Notes: generated by a model not told the origin, from the sequence alone. Positions 8,592 through 18,431 are shown, counted from the first letter of the stretch. The stretch is DNA of 40,630 nucleotides from Bacteroidota bacterium (GCA_030706455.1 JAUZOL010000012.1:1-40630); one strand, 5' to 3'. Translations and numbers: made by a program.

Positions 8592-9071
8592 GGTTTATTT
8601 TAGGCTATATTAAAAGTGATATTGACTAGTTTATTGTATATTCTGTCGGGACAGGTTTCTGTTTTCCGTCTGCGTTCTCCTGCTCTGCGTTAATCGTGGT
8701 TAAGACTGTTTTTTCGGTTAACCCGCTACCAGCCATTGCTTTCTTTTGTTATAATCAGCCATCAAAACTACGAAAAACAATTCATAAAATAGTTTTTTAG
8801 TTAAATATATTTCCTTTGATAGTTCGGATGTGTTAAATTGAATAGCTCGGCTTAAGATGGAGTGGTAATCGGCACAAAACATCAGGTAAACCTGAAACAA
8901 ATGGAGGAAAGCTGATGGCTTATAAAAAAGCAATAGTCTTGCACGTAGCTTTAAAGAATGTCTGTTTTTGCCTAAATTTGAAGACTGGAATATTGCATTC
9001 CCGCGTTGAAGCTGTGTTGTTGAAAAGTTTCGTTTCTAATTGTCTGATATACATGCCTTAAATGTATTTGT
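8592..9071. other. Divergent intergenic region (480 bp), no gene seen
   Basis: This separates the thioredoxin gene (minus) from the GH115 gene (plus). I see no convincing coding sequence; a 71-codon frame at 8718-8933 on the minus strand has no family resemblance. There is a short palindrome CTGTC-GG-GACAG near 8644. TAAATTTG at 8973-8980 matches the Bacteroidetes -7 box on the plus strand, 92 nt before the GH115 start, but no TTTG box sits at the right distance. Confidence 0.5.
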
Positions 9072-11555
9072 ATGAAAAAAATATTACTATTTGTATTGTG
9101 CCTTCCTCAGCTTTTGTGGGCTCAGATTGAAGTTTTGCACCAGTCTCAGGATAAAAATTCGTTTCCTGTAGTTGCCGGATCAAAAGCCACGCGAATTTGT
9201 TTTGATGCAAACGATTATGAAGTGGTTAAGAAATCGGGGAATCTGCTTGCCTCCGATATAGAACGGGTGACTGGGAAAAAGCCTCAATGTATTGCAGCCG
9301 ACAAAGCGTTTCCGGCAGATGAGGCGATTATTGTCGGTACGATAGCGGAAAACCGGTTGATAAATCAGTTGGTTGCGGCTAAGAAGCTGGACGTTGAACC
9401 AATACGCGGTCAATGGGAACGTTTTATTATAAAAACCATCGATAATCCTTTTCCGGGAGTGAAAAAGGCATTGGTTATTGCGGGTAGCGATCGCAGAGGT
9501 ACAGCCTATGGCGTTTTTTCGGTTTCGGAAGCCATTGGGGTTTCTCCCTGGTATTGGTGGGCTGATGTGCCGGTTGTCAAGCGTTCGTCGTTGTTTATTA
9601 AAAATCTGTATTATACATCAGCTTCTCCATCCGTAAAATATCGGGGAATCTTTATCAATGATGAAGATTGGGGTATTTTTCAATGGGCAAAGAAAACATT
9701 CGACCCGGGTTTTGGAAACATAGGACCGAAGACTTATGAAAAGGTTTTTGAACTGATGCTCAGGCTTCGGTTGAACTATATCTGGCCGGCAATGCACGAA
9801 TGCAGTACGGAGTTCGGTTTGGTGCCCGAAAATGTTAAAATGGCCGATCGGTATGGGATTGTAGCCGGTTCGTCGCATTGCGAACCTATGTTGTGCAATA
9901 ATGTTCATTGGAACCAAAAGACGAAAGGCCCCTGGAATTATAGTCTGAATCGTGATACGATACATGCATATTGGGCACAAAGCGTAAAGGAACGCCGATC
10001 TGAAGAGGCCGTATGGACATTGGGCATCAGAGGCATTCATGATCAGGGGATGCAAAAGCCTCCTGTTGAGATTCCGGATAGAATTAATCTTGTACAACAG
10101 GTGTTTAACGACCAAAGAGCCTTGCTCAATCAAAATGTGACGAAAGAGTGGGGTGATGTTGCCCAGTGTTTTGTGCCGTACAAAGAGGTTTTGCCGCTTT
10201 ATGATGCCGGACTGAAAGTACCCGATGATGTCACGATTATGTGGGTGGACGATAATTTCGGATATATCCGTCGGTTGGGAACTGCTGCCGAACGTACACG
10301 ATCGGGAGGTGCCGGTGTTTACTGGCATTTATCTTATTATGGCGGTCCGCATTCTTATTTGTGGATGAATACGACACCTCCGGCTTTGATGTGGGAGGAG
10401 TTGCATAAGGCATGGGAAAACGATGCGCGAAAAATATGGGTTGTCAATGTGGGCGATATAAAGCCGATGGAGATCGGTATGGATTATTTTTCGCGGTTTG
10501 CCTGGAATATTAACGAGAAAAATATAGACTCACAGCCTCAATTTTTACGCGATTTCGCTAAAAAGCAGTTTGGCGAAAATGTTGGACAACCAATAGCCGA
10601 TTTATTGGGTGAATTTTATCGGCTTGGCACTATCCGTAAACCCGAGGAGATGAACCGTATGTGGGCACTCTCTCTGCCGCGGGAAGAGGCGCGACAATTG
10701 AAACACGACTATCAACAGCTTTTGGATAACGAAGCAAAAATAGCTGCTCAGATAAATGGGAAAGCAGCAGATGCCTATTTTGAGTTGGTTGGATTTTCGG
10801 CAAGGGTTCTTAGTGCATCGGGGTTGATTTTTATGGCCGACCGGGATATTCAGTTGGGCAGGGATAGTGTTGCCGCGAAAAAGGAAATAGCACGCTTGTG
10901 TGAGTATATTGACAAGCAGGTTGCTCGCTATAATAACGATGTTGCGGGTGGAAAATGGAAGTACATGATGCCCGGCAAGGAGACTGAAACGGCAAAAAAC
11001 CTGACCGCCTGGAATAGTCAGGTGCGTTGGCCCTGGGGCGAAAAAGGGGGAAGCACTTCAGCTCTTTCTGCTAATCCCGACCGTAAATGGAGGGATGCCA
11101 ATTCTGCCGATCGTCGATCGTCTTCGGGAAAGGCGAACTGGAAGATGATTCCGGGTTTGGGCGCAACCGGAAAAGCGTTGGCATTAAAACCTGCAAGTCT
11201 TGAGTCGGCATGGAATGTGAGCGACAACTCAGCACCTTGTCTTGAATATGATTTTCAGACAAAAGGAGGCGATAATACTATGCTAATTAACTTTCTGCCC
11301 ACTTTCAGAATTTGCCCCGGAATGCAGCTAAGAGTGAATGTGAGCATTGATAATCAGAGTTCGCAGGTGGTTGAAGTGCCCGGGTCGAGTGGTAAAGAGG
11401 ATGAAAACGGTTCTGTCCGAAGCAATGGCATTATGAATAATTATGTGCAGGCAAAAGTAGAACTGAAAGGCCTTGTGCCGGGTAAGCATACGTTGAAAAT
11501 CTATGCCGTCGATCCCGGAGTGGTTATTGATCGGATTTCATTTCCAATGGATTAA
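9072..11555 (+). CDS. GH115 xylan alpha-1,2-glucuronidase
   Basis: An 827-aa predicted secreted enzyme of family GH115, which removes glucuronic acid or 4-O-methylglucuronic acid side chains from xylan, including internal ones. Signal peptide MKKILLFVLCLPQLLWA, cleaved before Q. The N-domain has the expected AGSDRRGTAYGVFSVSEAIGVSPWYWWADVP segment. The catalytic barrel follows: KYRGIFINDEDWG, LRLNYIWPAMHECS, MWVDDNFGYIRR, GGAGVYWHLSYYGGPHSYLWMNTTPP and KIWVVNVGDIKPME, all typical of the family. A C-terminal beta-domain ends near 827. Length and motif order match full-length members. Together with the GH3 enzyme upstream it fits glucuronoxylan breakdown. It converges on the AraC-type regulator gene. 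Confidence 0.95.
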   Translation: MKKILLFVLCLPQLLWAQIEVLHQSQDKNSFPVVAGSKATRICFDANDYEVVKKSGNLLASDIERVTGKKPQCIAADKAFPADEAIIVGTIAENRLINQLVAAKKLDVEPIRGQWERFIIKTIDNPFPGVKKALVIAGSDRRGTAYGVFSVSEAIGVSPWYWWADVPVVKRSSLFIKNLYYTSASPSVKYRGIFINDEDWGIFQWAKKTFDPGFGNIGPKTYEKVFELMLRLRLNYIWPAMHECSTEFGLVPENVKMADRYGIVAGSSHCEPMLCNNVHWNQKTKGPWNYSLNRDTIHAYWAQSVKERRSEEAVWTLGIRGIHDQGMQKPPVEIPDRINLVQQVFNDQRALLNQNVTKEWGDVAQCFVPYKEVLPLYDAGLKVPDDVTIMWVDDNFGYIRRLGTAAERTRSGGAGVYWHLSYYGGPHSYLWMNTTPPALMWEELHKAWENDARKIWVVNVGDIKPMEIGMDYFSRFAWNINEKNIDSQPQFLRDFAKKQFGENVGQPIADLLGEFYRLGTIRKPEEMNRMWALSLPREEARQLKHDYQQLLDNEAKIAAQINGKAADAYFELVGFSARVLSASGLIFMADRDIQLGRDSVAAKKEIARLCEYIDKQVARYNNDVAGGKWKYMMPGKETETAKNLTAWNSQVRWPWGEKGGSTSALSANPDRKWRDANSADRRSSSGKANWKMIPGLGATGKALALKPASLESAWNVSDNSAPCLEYDFQTKGGDNTMLINFLPTFRICPGMQLRVNVSIDNQSSQVVEVPGSSGKEDENGSVRSNGIMNNYVQAKVELKGLVPGKHTLKIYAVDPGVVIDRISFPMD

Positions 11556-11770
11556 CGAACTGTTCTGGTGTGGCAATATTGTTGTGGAATGTTGCTCTTT
11601 TAGGACCGCGCTTTGGGGCAAAAGTTGCGGATCCGATTCCGATAATGATATTGCCGGCGAAGCTTTTTACCTTGCCGATTGCCTGAAAATGAGAGAGCTT
11701 TTTAGCCTGAAGTTTTTTGAAAGCCGAATAACCCGTTAAACAGAGATTTTTTTTTGATAACGTCAGACCT

Positions 11771-12958
11771 TCATTTCTTTGTCGAATTCAGATATTCGGA
11801 CGGAGTCATGGAGGTCATTTTTTTAAAGGATGCAATAAAATTCTGCCGATTCCCGAATCCGCATTGATTTGCTATTGCATCAAGAGTCATTGTTTTCATC
11901 GTGTCAGACGAAATTAACTTCTTCGCATGGTCTACCCGAAGTTGGTTCCTCCAGTCTGTGAATTTGATATTCAGAATGTTGGAGAAATAATAGGAAAGAT
12001 GATGTAAGGGAATTCCCGTTAGATTCGACAACTTAGAACGGGACAGATCCAGATTACAATATTCTTTCTGCGTCACAACATCATTCAGTTTTCTTTCAAT
12101 TTCGTCAATATATTCGTCAGTGAAGAGAAGTAAATCGGGGGCACCGTTATTCTTTGTGTTTTCGGGCTTTTCGACAATAACTTGATCTTCAATGTTATCG
12201 GTGTTTGCCACATGCGAGGGGAGTCCATAAAGTATTTGCGGACAAAACAGAAGGAATACATTTATTGCCAGGTAAACCAATGGAATAATGAAATGATTGG
12301 GTCCGGCTATGTCGATTCTGTTGAAAGCAACTAATTGTATCGAAGCCAATAGATAAATAAAGGAAAGCATGATAGTGCACATAAAGGTTACTCTCAACCA
12401 AAGCTCTACACCTTGCCGTTGTTTTGGTCTTAAGAGCGAATGAGACCTGATTTGAGGCAGGTTCCTATAAAAAATCCATGCAGCATAACTAATGTAACCG
12501 AGGATTGAAGTTGCTCGTAACAGGTTGATATATGCCTGCGGAATAATACTGGGGAAACCAAAAAGGTAGGCTTGTATTCCTTTGCTTATTTCTACGGCCA
12601 GAGCAACCTTGTGATCAAAACTCCAAAAATAATACTTCCATAAAACAATGAAGGTGATAATTACCGGCAGAAGATGCCAAAGGTCTTTCTTGTACAACCG
12701 GGCGGAGTTTGTTACTATACTTCTGGAATATAGATAGAAAGCTGGGCCAATGAGGAAAAATACAGGGGCAAAGTGGTATAACATTACAGCTGCTATGACA
12801 GGATATTTTTCAACATGCAGCGCATCAATAGCAAACTCTTCAAGATTAAAAAGGAAAAAGAATATTGCCAAATAGATATTCCCTCTAAAATGCAGGCGGG
12901 AATATAATGCTAGCACTAAGGAAAGTAACATTCCAAGTCCGGTAATATAAAGTCCCAT
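11771..12958 (-). CDS. Membrane-anchored AraC-family regulator (7TM-type sensor + HTH)
   Basis: A 395-aa protein with about seven hydrophobic segments in residues 1-240 (for example LYITGLGMLLSLVLALY, IYLAIFFFLFNLEEFAI, LWHLLPVIITFIVLW, FIIPLVYLAINVFLLF). A short linker leads to a C-terminal AraC/XylS DNA-binding domain (about 285-395) with two HTH units; the second contains MTLDAIANQCGFGNRQNFIASFKKMTSMTPSEYL. The family activates transcription from the membrane, with the membrane part presumed to sense a ligand. Lying next to a GH115 gene, control of xylan genes is a reasonable inference but is not shown. A Bacteroidetes-type promoter sits about 108 nt upstream. Confidence 0.9.
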   Translation of the reverse strand: MGLYITGLGMLLSLVLALYSRLHFRGNIYLAIFFFLFNLEEFAIDALHVEKYPVIAAVMLYHFAPVFFLIGPAFYLYSRSIVTNSARLYKKDLWHLLPVIITFIVLWKYYFWSFDHKVALAVEISKGIQAYLFGFPSIIPQAYINLLRATSILGYISYAAWIFYRNLPQIRSHSLLRPKQRQGVELWLRVTFMCTIMLSFIYLLASIQLVAFNRIDIAGPNHFIIPLVYLAINVFLLFCPQILYGLPSHVANTDNIEDQVIVEKPENTKNNGAPDLLLFTDEYIDEIERKLNDVVTQKEYCNLDLSRSKLSNLTGIPLHHLSYYFSNILNIKFTDWRNQLRVDHAKKLISSDTMKTMTLDAIANQCGFGNRQNFIASFKKMTSMTPSEYLNSTKK

Positions 12959-13065
12959 ATCGTAGTTTGATCTTGTGTTTGCAATTGGTTTGTCCGGTCA
13001 GAAACACTTAAAAGAAGATACATGTACGTATCCAGCTTTGAAACTTCTCTCAAGATGTTTGCAAA

Positions 13066-13098
13066 CAAAGTTATCAAAATAAAATTGGATTTGCCAAA
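13066..13098 (-). promoter_or_regulatory. Promoter candidate of the AraC-family gene
   Basis: On the minus strand, TTTG (13095-13098) and TAACTTTG (13066-13073) are separated by 21 nt, close to the Bacteroidetes -33/-7 arrangement. The start codon is 108 nt downstream, leaving a fairly long 5' leader. Confidence 0.5.
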
Positions 13099-13122
13099 TA
13101 TGAATGGGAAATACAAAAAATA

Positions 13123-13151
13123 AAGCCGAGGCTATCGATTAACCCCGGCTT
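13123..13151. terminator. Bidirectional terminator-like hairpin
   Basis: AAGCCGAGG (13123-13131) and CCCCGGCTT (13143-13151) form a 9-bp stem with one mismatch. On the minus strand it is followed by TATTTTTTG, on the plus strand by TTTCTCTC. It insulates the AraC gene promoter from the housekeeping block to the right. Confidence 0.65.
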
Positions 13152-13582
13152 TTCTCTCTAGATTTTGGCTTGAATATTATACAGCACTCTGCTGTCTGAA
13201 CATCATTCCTTCGGAATGTAAAATTATATTGATTCTTGTGGTATACTACATATGCAAATCTAGTTGCTATGGATTGAATCGATGCGGTTAAATTCGTGAT
13301 TCTTGTTGTGTTTTTAAAAAATATTACATTGTTGTTGTGTGTATAATGTGCTGAATATTATTGCTTTATTAATATTTTCAATAGGGAGGTATTTGGGAAG
13401 GCTGTTTGTTTAATTATTTAAGGCTGTTTTGTTATTTTTACAGTTTAATCTTTGATAAAGATCGTTTGTAAAATAAAATCGACTTTTCGCTTGAAGCCTG
13501 ATTGGGGATTGCTCTTGGGGCATACATGCAGTAGTCGTAAAAGATGTTTTGCCCACAAAAATTAGCGAATGATGCAATAAAG
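13152..13582. other. AT-rich intergenic stretch, nothing recognised
   Basis: About 430 bp between two terminators. I find no gene, RNA or clear repeat. A 65-codon frame on the minus strand (13410-13607) lacks any family resemblance and runs into the terminator. Confidence 0.5.
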
Positions 13583-13615
13583 AAGATAAAAAAAAATCCG
13601 GCAACATGGTCGGAT
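13583..13615 (-). terminator. Terminator of the rmuC block
   Basis: Read on the minus strand, ATCCG(A) and (C)CGGAT (13611-13615 and 13596-13600, extended by a G-U pair) form a short stem followed by nine T's (13587-13595). It is 25 nt after the stop of the small membrane-protein gene, the last gene of the minus-strand block. Confidence 0.75.
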
Positions 13616-13640
13616 GCAGAAAAATAGTCGTACTGCCCGT

Positions 13641-13850
13641 TTACTTGTCAGAAGTTTGTCCTGTTTCCTGCTCTTTTTGTGCCAATAGCTTTTTAAGCTG
13701 CTTGAGTTCATTTTGAATGGCACTGTACTGTTTGCGCGAGACGCTATTTTCTTCCAGACGAATATATTTCTCCCGTAGCTTTATATAACGAGGAATAAGA
13801 TATATTAAAGCAATAGGGCAAAGAATGGTAATTAGAATTAGTAGTTTCAT
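13641..13850 (-). CDS. Small single-pass membrane protein
   Basis: A 69-aa protein: one transmembrane helix (LLILITILCPIALIYLIPRYI, residues 3-23) followed by a basic, coiled-coil-like tail (KLREKYIRLEENSV...LKQLKKLLAQKEQE). It lies 10 bp after the rmuC stop in the same direction and before a terminator, so it is probably the last gene of that transcript. No function recognised; the position suggests a link with RmuC but nothing more. Confidence 0.65.
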   Translation of the reverse strand: MKLLILITILCPIALIYLIPRYIKLREKYIRLEENSVSRKQYSAIQNELKQLKKLLAQKEQETGQTSDK

Positions 13851-13860
13851 GATGAGGTGT

Positions 13861-15192
13861 TTATCCGATTAGATTTTCCGGTAATTGCTTAGTATTTTTT
13901 GCGCCAAGTTCTTTTATTCGTTCGGCAGTGCGGAAAATATTGCCGTTCCCGTTTTGGAGTTTTTTCATTGCTTCGTCGTAGGAGTTTCCTGCCTTGTCGA
14001 TGCTGTCTTTTATTTTGCCGAGGTCGGCTACAAATCCGGCCAGTTTATCATACAGCGTTCCACTCAGGCGCGCTATTTCCTGTGCATTGCGACTCTGGTT
14101 TTCCTGTTTCCAGATAGATGAGATGGTACGCAGGGTAGCCAGCAGAGTGGTGGGGCTTACAATGACTATTTTCTTTTCCCAGGCATACGAAAACAATTCG
14201 TTATCTGCCTGAACCGCAATAGAGAATGAGGCTTCGATCGGAACGAACATCAACACAAAATCGGGGGTGTTGAGGTTGTGCGCGTTTTGGTAATTCTTTT
14301 CGCTGAGCAATTTTACATGACTCCGCAGTGAAGCGATGTGTTCTTTTTGAAAGAGAGCACGTTGCTCGTCTGTTTCAGCGGCCATCAGTCGTTCGTATGC
14401 TACAAGCGATACCTTTGAATCGACAATAATGTGTTTGTTGTCCGGGAGGTGAAGGATTACATCCGGGCGTTGCACGCTCATATCCGCACCTTCAACAACC
14501 TCTTCACGTTCGTATTCCTGTCCTTTGGTTAATCCCGAGCGCTCAAGCACACGTTCCAGAATAATTTCGCCCCAGTTGCCTTGCTTTTTGACATCACCTT
14601 TCAGTGCACGGGTCAGATTGTTGGCTTCTTCACTCACACGGGTGTTTAGTTCGGTCAGTTTTTTGACCTCTTCCCGCAGGCTGACTTTGTCGCGCAATTC
14701 CTTATCATAGGCTTCTTCTACTTTCTTTTCGAAGGAAGCTATTTTCTCCCGTAAAGGGTTGAGAATCTCTCCAATATTCTTCTCGTTGTGTTGAACAAAT
14801 TCGTTCGAACGTTCTTTCAGGATGCGGTTCGCAATATTTTCAAATTCCGTCTGGAGCTTCTTTTGCAATTCAGCCAATTCGCTCTTTTGTTGGTCGAGTT
14901 GTTCCCTTAAATAGCTGTTCTCCGTAGTGGTACGGGCAATTTGTTCGCTTTGTGCGGCAATAGAATTGCGAGCCGATTCCAAGTCGGCCGTTAGCCGCGC
15001 ATTTTCTTCGGTTTTGATACGCAGTGTTTCATCTACGATCGATTTTTTACGGTCTGTTTCAGCCTGATCCAACAGGAATTGTTTCTCTCTTTCGGTAGCT
15101 GCATTGCGGGTAGCCGATAATTGTTTGTTCAGCCATACGGCAACACCCAAAGCGCCGATAACGAGTCCGATAAACAAAAAAGCGATATTCAT
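13861..15192 (-). CDS. rmuC: DNA recombination protein RmuC
   Basis: A 443-aa membrane-anchored coiled-coil protein with a nuclease-like RmuC domain. In E. coli RmuC limits recombination at inverted repeats; the biochemical role is not settled. The ATG at 15192 is chosen because it puts the transmembrane segment NIAFLFIGLVIGALGVAVWL at the very N-terminus. The longer frame begins with TTG and overlaps the upstream gene. Residues about 25-160 are heptad-rich coiled coil. The RmuC domain (about 170-410) contains KKQGNWGEIILERVLERSGLTKGQEY, RPDVILHLPDNKHIIVDSKVSLVAYERL and FVLMFVPIEASFSIA. The gap to the preceding gene is 22 nt, so the two are probably cotranscribed. Confidence 0.95.
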   Translation of the reverse strand: MNIAFLFIGLVIGALGVAVWLNKQLSATRNAATEREKQFLLDQAETDRKKSIVDETLRIKTEENARLTADLESARNSIAAQSEQIARTTTENSYLREQLDQQKSELAELQKKLQTEFENIANRILKERSNEFVQHNEKNIGEILNPLREKIASFEKKVEEAYDKELRDKVSLREEVKKLTELNTRVSEEANNLTRALKGDVKKQGNWGEIILERVLERSGLTKGQEYEREEVVEGADMSVQRPDVILHLPDNKHIIVDSKVSLVAYERLMAAETDEQRALFQKEHIASLRSHVKLLSEKNYQNAHNLNTPDFVLMFVPIEASFSIAVQADNELFSYAWEKKIVIVSPTTLLATLRTISSIWKQENQSRNAQEIARLSGTLYDKLAGFVADLGKIKDSIDKAGNSYDEAMKKLQNGNGNIFRTAERIKELGAKNTKQLPENLIG

Positions 15193-15214
15193 AAGCTGAA
15201 ATTTTAACGGGTTG

Positions 15215-18200
15215 TTATTTTTCAAAGAAACGTATTACTTTCTGCATCCAATCTTTGCGCTGTTCTTCTGTGCTGAGGGATTCGAACGGGAATCCGCAAA
15301 CCACGGTTCTATAGCTTCCTTTGTAAGCTACGGCCGCACTTATATTGCTTTCGGGATATAAAGCAATGGTGTCCGCGTTCGGAGCATTGTCTGCCGGATC
15401 AATGCCGTCGGCTGACTCAACGGCGTATTGCTTGTTATTGATCTGAGTATAAAAGTTCCATTGGCCTCCAAATGTGGCGTAGGGTAGTGTGACGCCCTGC
15501 AATTGTCCGGAAACGGATGCTTTTTCGTTGTGCCATTTGTATTTCAATACGGAAGTTGCAAAGTTAACGCCGGTAGAGTCTATTTGTCCGTTATTCCATA
15601 AATCGGATCCGACGAAACTGCCCGAAACAAAAAGATTTCCGCCGGAAACGCAATAGCGACGTAAAGCAGAATTTAGTTTCTCGGTAAATGTTCTGAATGC
15701 AACATGGTTGACATTTCCTCCGAACGGAACCTGTTTCTCTTTTCCGAGTATAAGATCTACTATTTTATAGCCGTTCAACAGCTCCCTGTTTTCTTCCACT
15801 GCCGCCCGACTGCAGGAAACAAAAGAATATCCAGCGGCCTTAAGCGCCTGCCCATGAATGTAAGGGAAGTCAAAACTATTACCGGCAACACTTATATTTT
15901 CAAAATTGGCATCGGACGTACCAAAGGTAGCGGATTCCTGTCCTTTGAAATTCAGTCGGTTGAAATTATTCTGCTTGCCGGTGTATGAAATGTCCGCTTT
16001 GTCAGGTACACCGTTGTCGGTAAAGCCTCCGTAAGAAGGAGTGTCGAACCATGTGGGTGCAGAGATACGGTCAAATCCGTTGACGATCATCGCTACAGGC
16101 GTGCTTTTCCAGTTGCGGCATACCGAAAGAGTTTCCGATGGCATACTTTCACCACCATCATTGACCGCGGTTACACGAAAACTGTAGATTTTTCCTTTCT
16201 CCACAGCAAGTGTCATGGTTGTACCTTCCGTAATTTGTCCGTTGTCGAAACCTTCGCCTTCTACACGGGTGTAGACGATAAAGCGGTTTGGAATTGCCGT
16301 AGGCTCCAGCGAGTCGTTTTCTGCTTTCCAGGAGAGGTTAATGTGGGTGTCGTCCACGAATTCAGAAGCAAGATGGCTGACCGGCAATGGTTGAACGACA
16401 AACGGGCTATGATGTTGATAGGCCAGATACTTCAGTATAGCTTTGTAGATAGACCGGCTGACGGTAAACTTAAACCGAGGATCGAGGCCGTATTTCATAT
16501 CGGCAAAATTCTCATGTGACAGTAGTTCCATCAATACGGAAGGAACATCCGTTTCTCGCGATTCGGCATACGAACGATCCCATAAGCCTCTTCGTGTCCA
16601 GTTTTTTACTCCCGTTTGGTGCTGGTCATCAACAATCTGGGTTTGTATCATGTCGGCCAGATCGCGAGAGGTCATGCGGGTTTGGCCGGTACTGAACTGT
16701 CCGTTGTTGAGGGATGTCGTGTAGATGGCCAATGTGCCGACAATAGAATCTCCTTTTACTCTTCCGGCATCGGAATGGATGGCCATCGAGATATCTATGG
16801 GGATTTTCAAACCGGTGGAAGCCGAGTCTTTTCCCGAATATACAGAGCCGCCATTGAGATAATTCACCCAATAAGGACGCGCCCAGATGTCTTCATTGTA
16901 GTCGTTTGGTGCTTCGTCTTTGCGCTTGTGATAGATATTTGAAGGCATACCAGCCCATTGAAGCCAGTAGCGGGCTCCTTCCAGATAACGGGGACGACCG
17001 CTGACAGAAACGTGTTTGGCTGTGTAGCGCACAGTGTCGGTACTCAGACTGTCCTGAGGCATTTTTTCATCTGTAATGATGTTGTTGTTCGTAATGTTCG
17101 GTTCCTGAATGCGTTGCTGTGTTGTGTCGATTTTAGCCGGAGCTGCGGGTTTGGAAGGCACTTTTTCATAGCTGAAATCCGGTCGGGCGATATTTCCCAT
17201 TCCTCCTCCGAAACGGACTGCATCGGCAGTGATAACAGTACCTCTTCCTTTGGATGTTCCAGTTAAAATTACCCTGCCTGATTCGGAGTGGATGCCTTTT
17301 TTGAAATAAAAATTACCAAGGTAAATCCATGTTCCGCCACCCATTTGCTGATTTATCGAGAACTCGGTCTGACCTCCGGTGTGGTAAACCGTATAATGAG
17401 CATTTTTACTGCTGTTTGCTACTGTTTTGTATGCAATTGATACGTAGTACCAACCATCTTCCGGAATGTCGGGTATCCATTCGAATGCTACATTTTCAGT
17501 AGATCGTGCACCAGATTTGCGATAAGTACCTAGCGCAAAAGGATTCTCGGTGTTTTCAAGTTGTTTCTTTGTGAATCCGAATCCTGAATTACCTCCGTTC
17601 TCAATGGTTGTGCCTCGTTCGCGATAGATGGAAGAGCCGGAAGACCCGTCATTATCCACAATCACTTCGTTTGTCTGTGTGTCTCGTTCACGGGGCAAAA
17701 AAACATTCGCTCCGGCATTCTCCAGCATTGGTACCAGATAAGGGAGAACGTAGCTCATGGTGTATTTGTCTTCGACGGTTTGAAACACACGATCGCGTTG
17801 CCAGAGCCAGCGGTCGGTTCTGAGGCGGTAATACAAACCATGACTTTGCCAAAGTGCCAAATGACGGTTTTCCAGTCCTTGTGTGACAGTGTATGGCTTT
17901 GATAAGGGAGTCATGAGTGGTGTCCCCTGAAATTCTTTTTTAGGAAACCTGTTTTTGTCCACGTATTTATCAGGCCTGAACATATTTGGTATGAGAGTAC
18001 TGAGCTCTTTGCTTCCGGCAAAAACCTGTACTTTATAGTCGGGTTGTCCAGCGTGGGTTAGGGAATCAAGCTGAGCGTACAGTTTTGAAATCACAGCCGG
18101 GCGATAAGGAATATACGATAATGTTTCGCTGCAATAGATATTCACGTGCTTTTCGGCTGCGTTGATAGAAATTTCTTTCACGCGGAATTTTCCCAAACCG

Positions 18201-18325
18201 GCATAAGCGCGTTCGTAGTTTGCCAGGAGAGAATCCACCTGTGTCTTCATCTCTCTGGGTTGACGTAATGCCATGGCATTCGTGATATATAAAATACAGC
18301 AAAAAAATAATATTAATCGTTTCAT
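15215..18325 (-). CDS. Secreted amidase-like protein with inserted golvesin-type domain
   Basis: A 1036-aa exported protein, signal peptide MKRLILFFCCILYITNAMA. Residues about 225-375 form a golvesin C-terminal-like / xanthan-lyase-type beta-domain (VAFEWIPDIPEDGWYYVSIAYKT..., GGTWIYLGNFYFKKG, VITADAVRFGGG). Flanking segments look like an N-acetylmuramoyl-L-alanine amidase (Amidase_3) fold split by that insertion: ISMAIHSDAG supplies a His, and VPSVLMELLSHENFADMKYGLD gives the usual Glu region. An FN3-like domain follows (about 655-740), then a C-terminal domain that may be glutamine-amidotransferase-like. Homologues in Bacteroidales are often labelled xanthan lyase, which the sequence does not support. 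A role in peptidoglycan hydrolysis is inferred. It ends 22 nt before rmuC. Confidence 0.8.
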   Translation of the reverse strand: MKRLILFFCCILYITNAMALRQPREMKTQVDSLLANYERAYAGLGKFRVKEISINAAEKHVNIYCSETLSYIPYRPAVISKLYAQLDSLTHAGQPDYKVQVFAGSKELSTLIPNMFRPDKYVDKNRFPKKEFQGTPLMTPLSKPYTVTQGLENRHLALWQSHGLYYRLRTDRWLWQRDRVFQTVEDKYTMSYVLPYLVPMLENAGANVFLPRERDTQTNEVIVDNDGSSGSSIYRERGTTIENGGNSGFGFTKKQLENTENPFALGTYRKSGARSTENVAFEWIPDIPEDGWYYVSIAYKTVANSSKNAHYTVYHTGGQTEFSINQQMGGGTWIYLGNFYFKKGIHSESGRVILTGTSKGRGTVITADAVRFGGGMGNIARPDFSYEKVPSKPAAPAKIDTTQQRIQEPNITNNNIITDEKMPQDSLSTDTVRYTAKHVSVSGRPRYLEGARYWLQWAGMPSNIYHKRKDEAPNDYNEDIWARPYWVNYLNGGSVYSGKDSASTGLKIPIDISMAIHSDAGRVKGDSIVGTLAIYTTSLNNGQFSTGQTRMTSRDLADMIQTQIVDDQHQTGVKNWTRRGLWDRSYAESRETDVPSVLMELLSHENFADMKYGLDPRFKFTVSRSIYKAILKYLAYQHHSPFVVQPLPVSHLASEFVDDTHINLSWKAENDSLEPTAIPNRFIVYTRVEGEGFDNGQITEGTTMTLAVEKGKIYSFRVTAVNDGGESMPSETLSVCRNWKSTPVAMIVNGFDRISAPTWFDTPSYGGFTDNGVPDKADISYTGKQNNFNRLNFKGQESATFGTSDANFENISVAGNSFDFPYIHGQALKAAGYSFVSCSRAAVEENRELLNGYKIVDLILGKEKQVPFGGNVNHVAFRTFTEKLNSALRRYCVSGGNLFVSGSFVGSDLWNNGQIDSTGVNFATSVLKYKWHNEKASVSGQLQGVTLPYATFGGQWNFYTQINNKQYAVESADGIDPADNAPNADTIALYPESNISAAVAYKGSYRTVVCGFPFESLSTEEQRKDWMQKVIRFFEK

Positions 18326-18336
18326 TATAACCTTAT

Positions 18337-18372
18337 TAAAAACAGAGCAAAGACTGAAAAGTCAGCCTTTGC
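18337..18372 (-). terminator. Terminator after the HIT gene
   Basis: On the minus strand GCAAAGGCTGA and TCAGTCTTTGC (18362-18372/18347-18357) form an 11-bp stem with one mismatch and a short loop, followed by TCTGTTTTTAAT. It separates the HIT gene from the amidase-like gene, whose start is 12 nt further on. Confidence 0.82.
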
Positions 18373-18431
18373 TTTGAAGAAAGATAGAAGACGAGGTCTT
18401 CCGGTTCTTTATGTATGTTCAGGTGTTTTTC

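Noticed and set aside
8718-8933. 71-codon frame on the minus strand in the 8592-9071 gap
   Set aside because: No resemblance, no promoter, unusual composition; more likely chance.
11503-11739. 78-codon frame after the GH115 gene
   Set aside because: It begins inside the GH115 gene in another frame and resembles nothing known.
13410-13607. 65-codon frame on the minus strand
   Set aside because: It overlaps the terminator of the rmuC block and has no recognisable domain.
15193-15225. Eleven-codon N-terminal extension of RmuC
   Set aside because: It starts with TTG and overlaps the upstream stop; the ATG at 15192 puts the membrane anchor at the N-terminus as expected.
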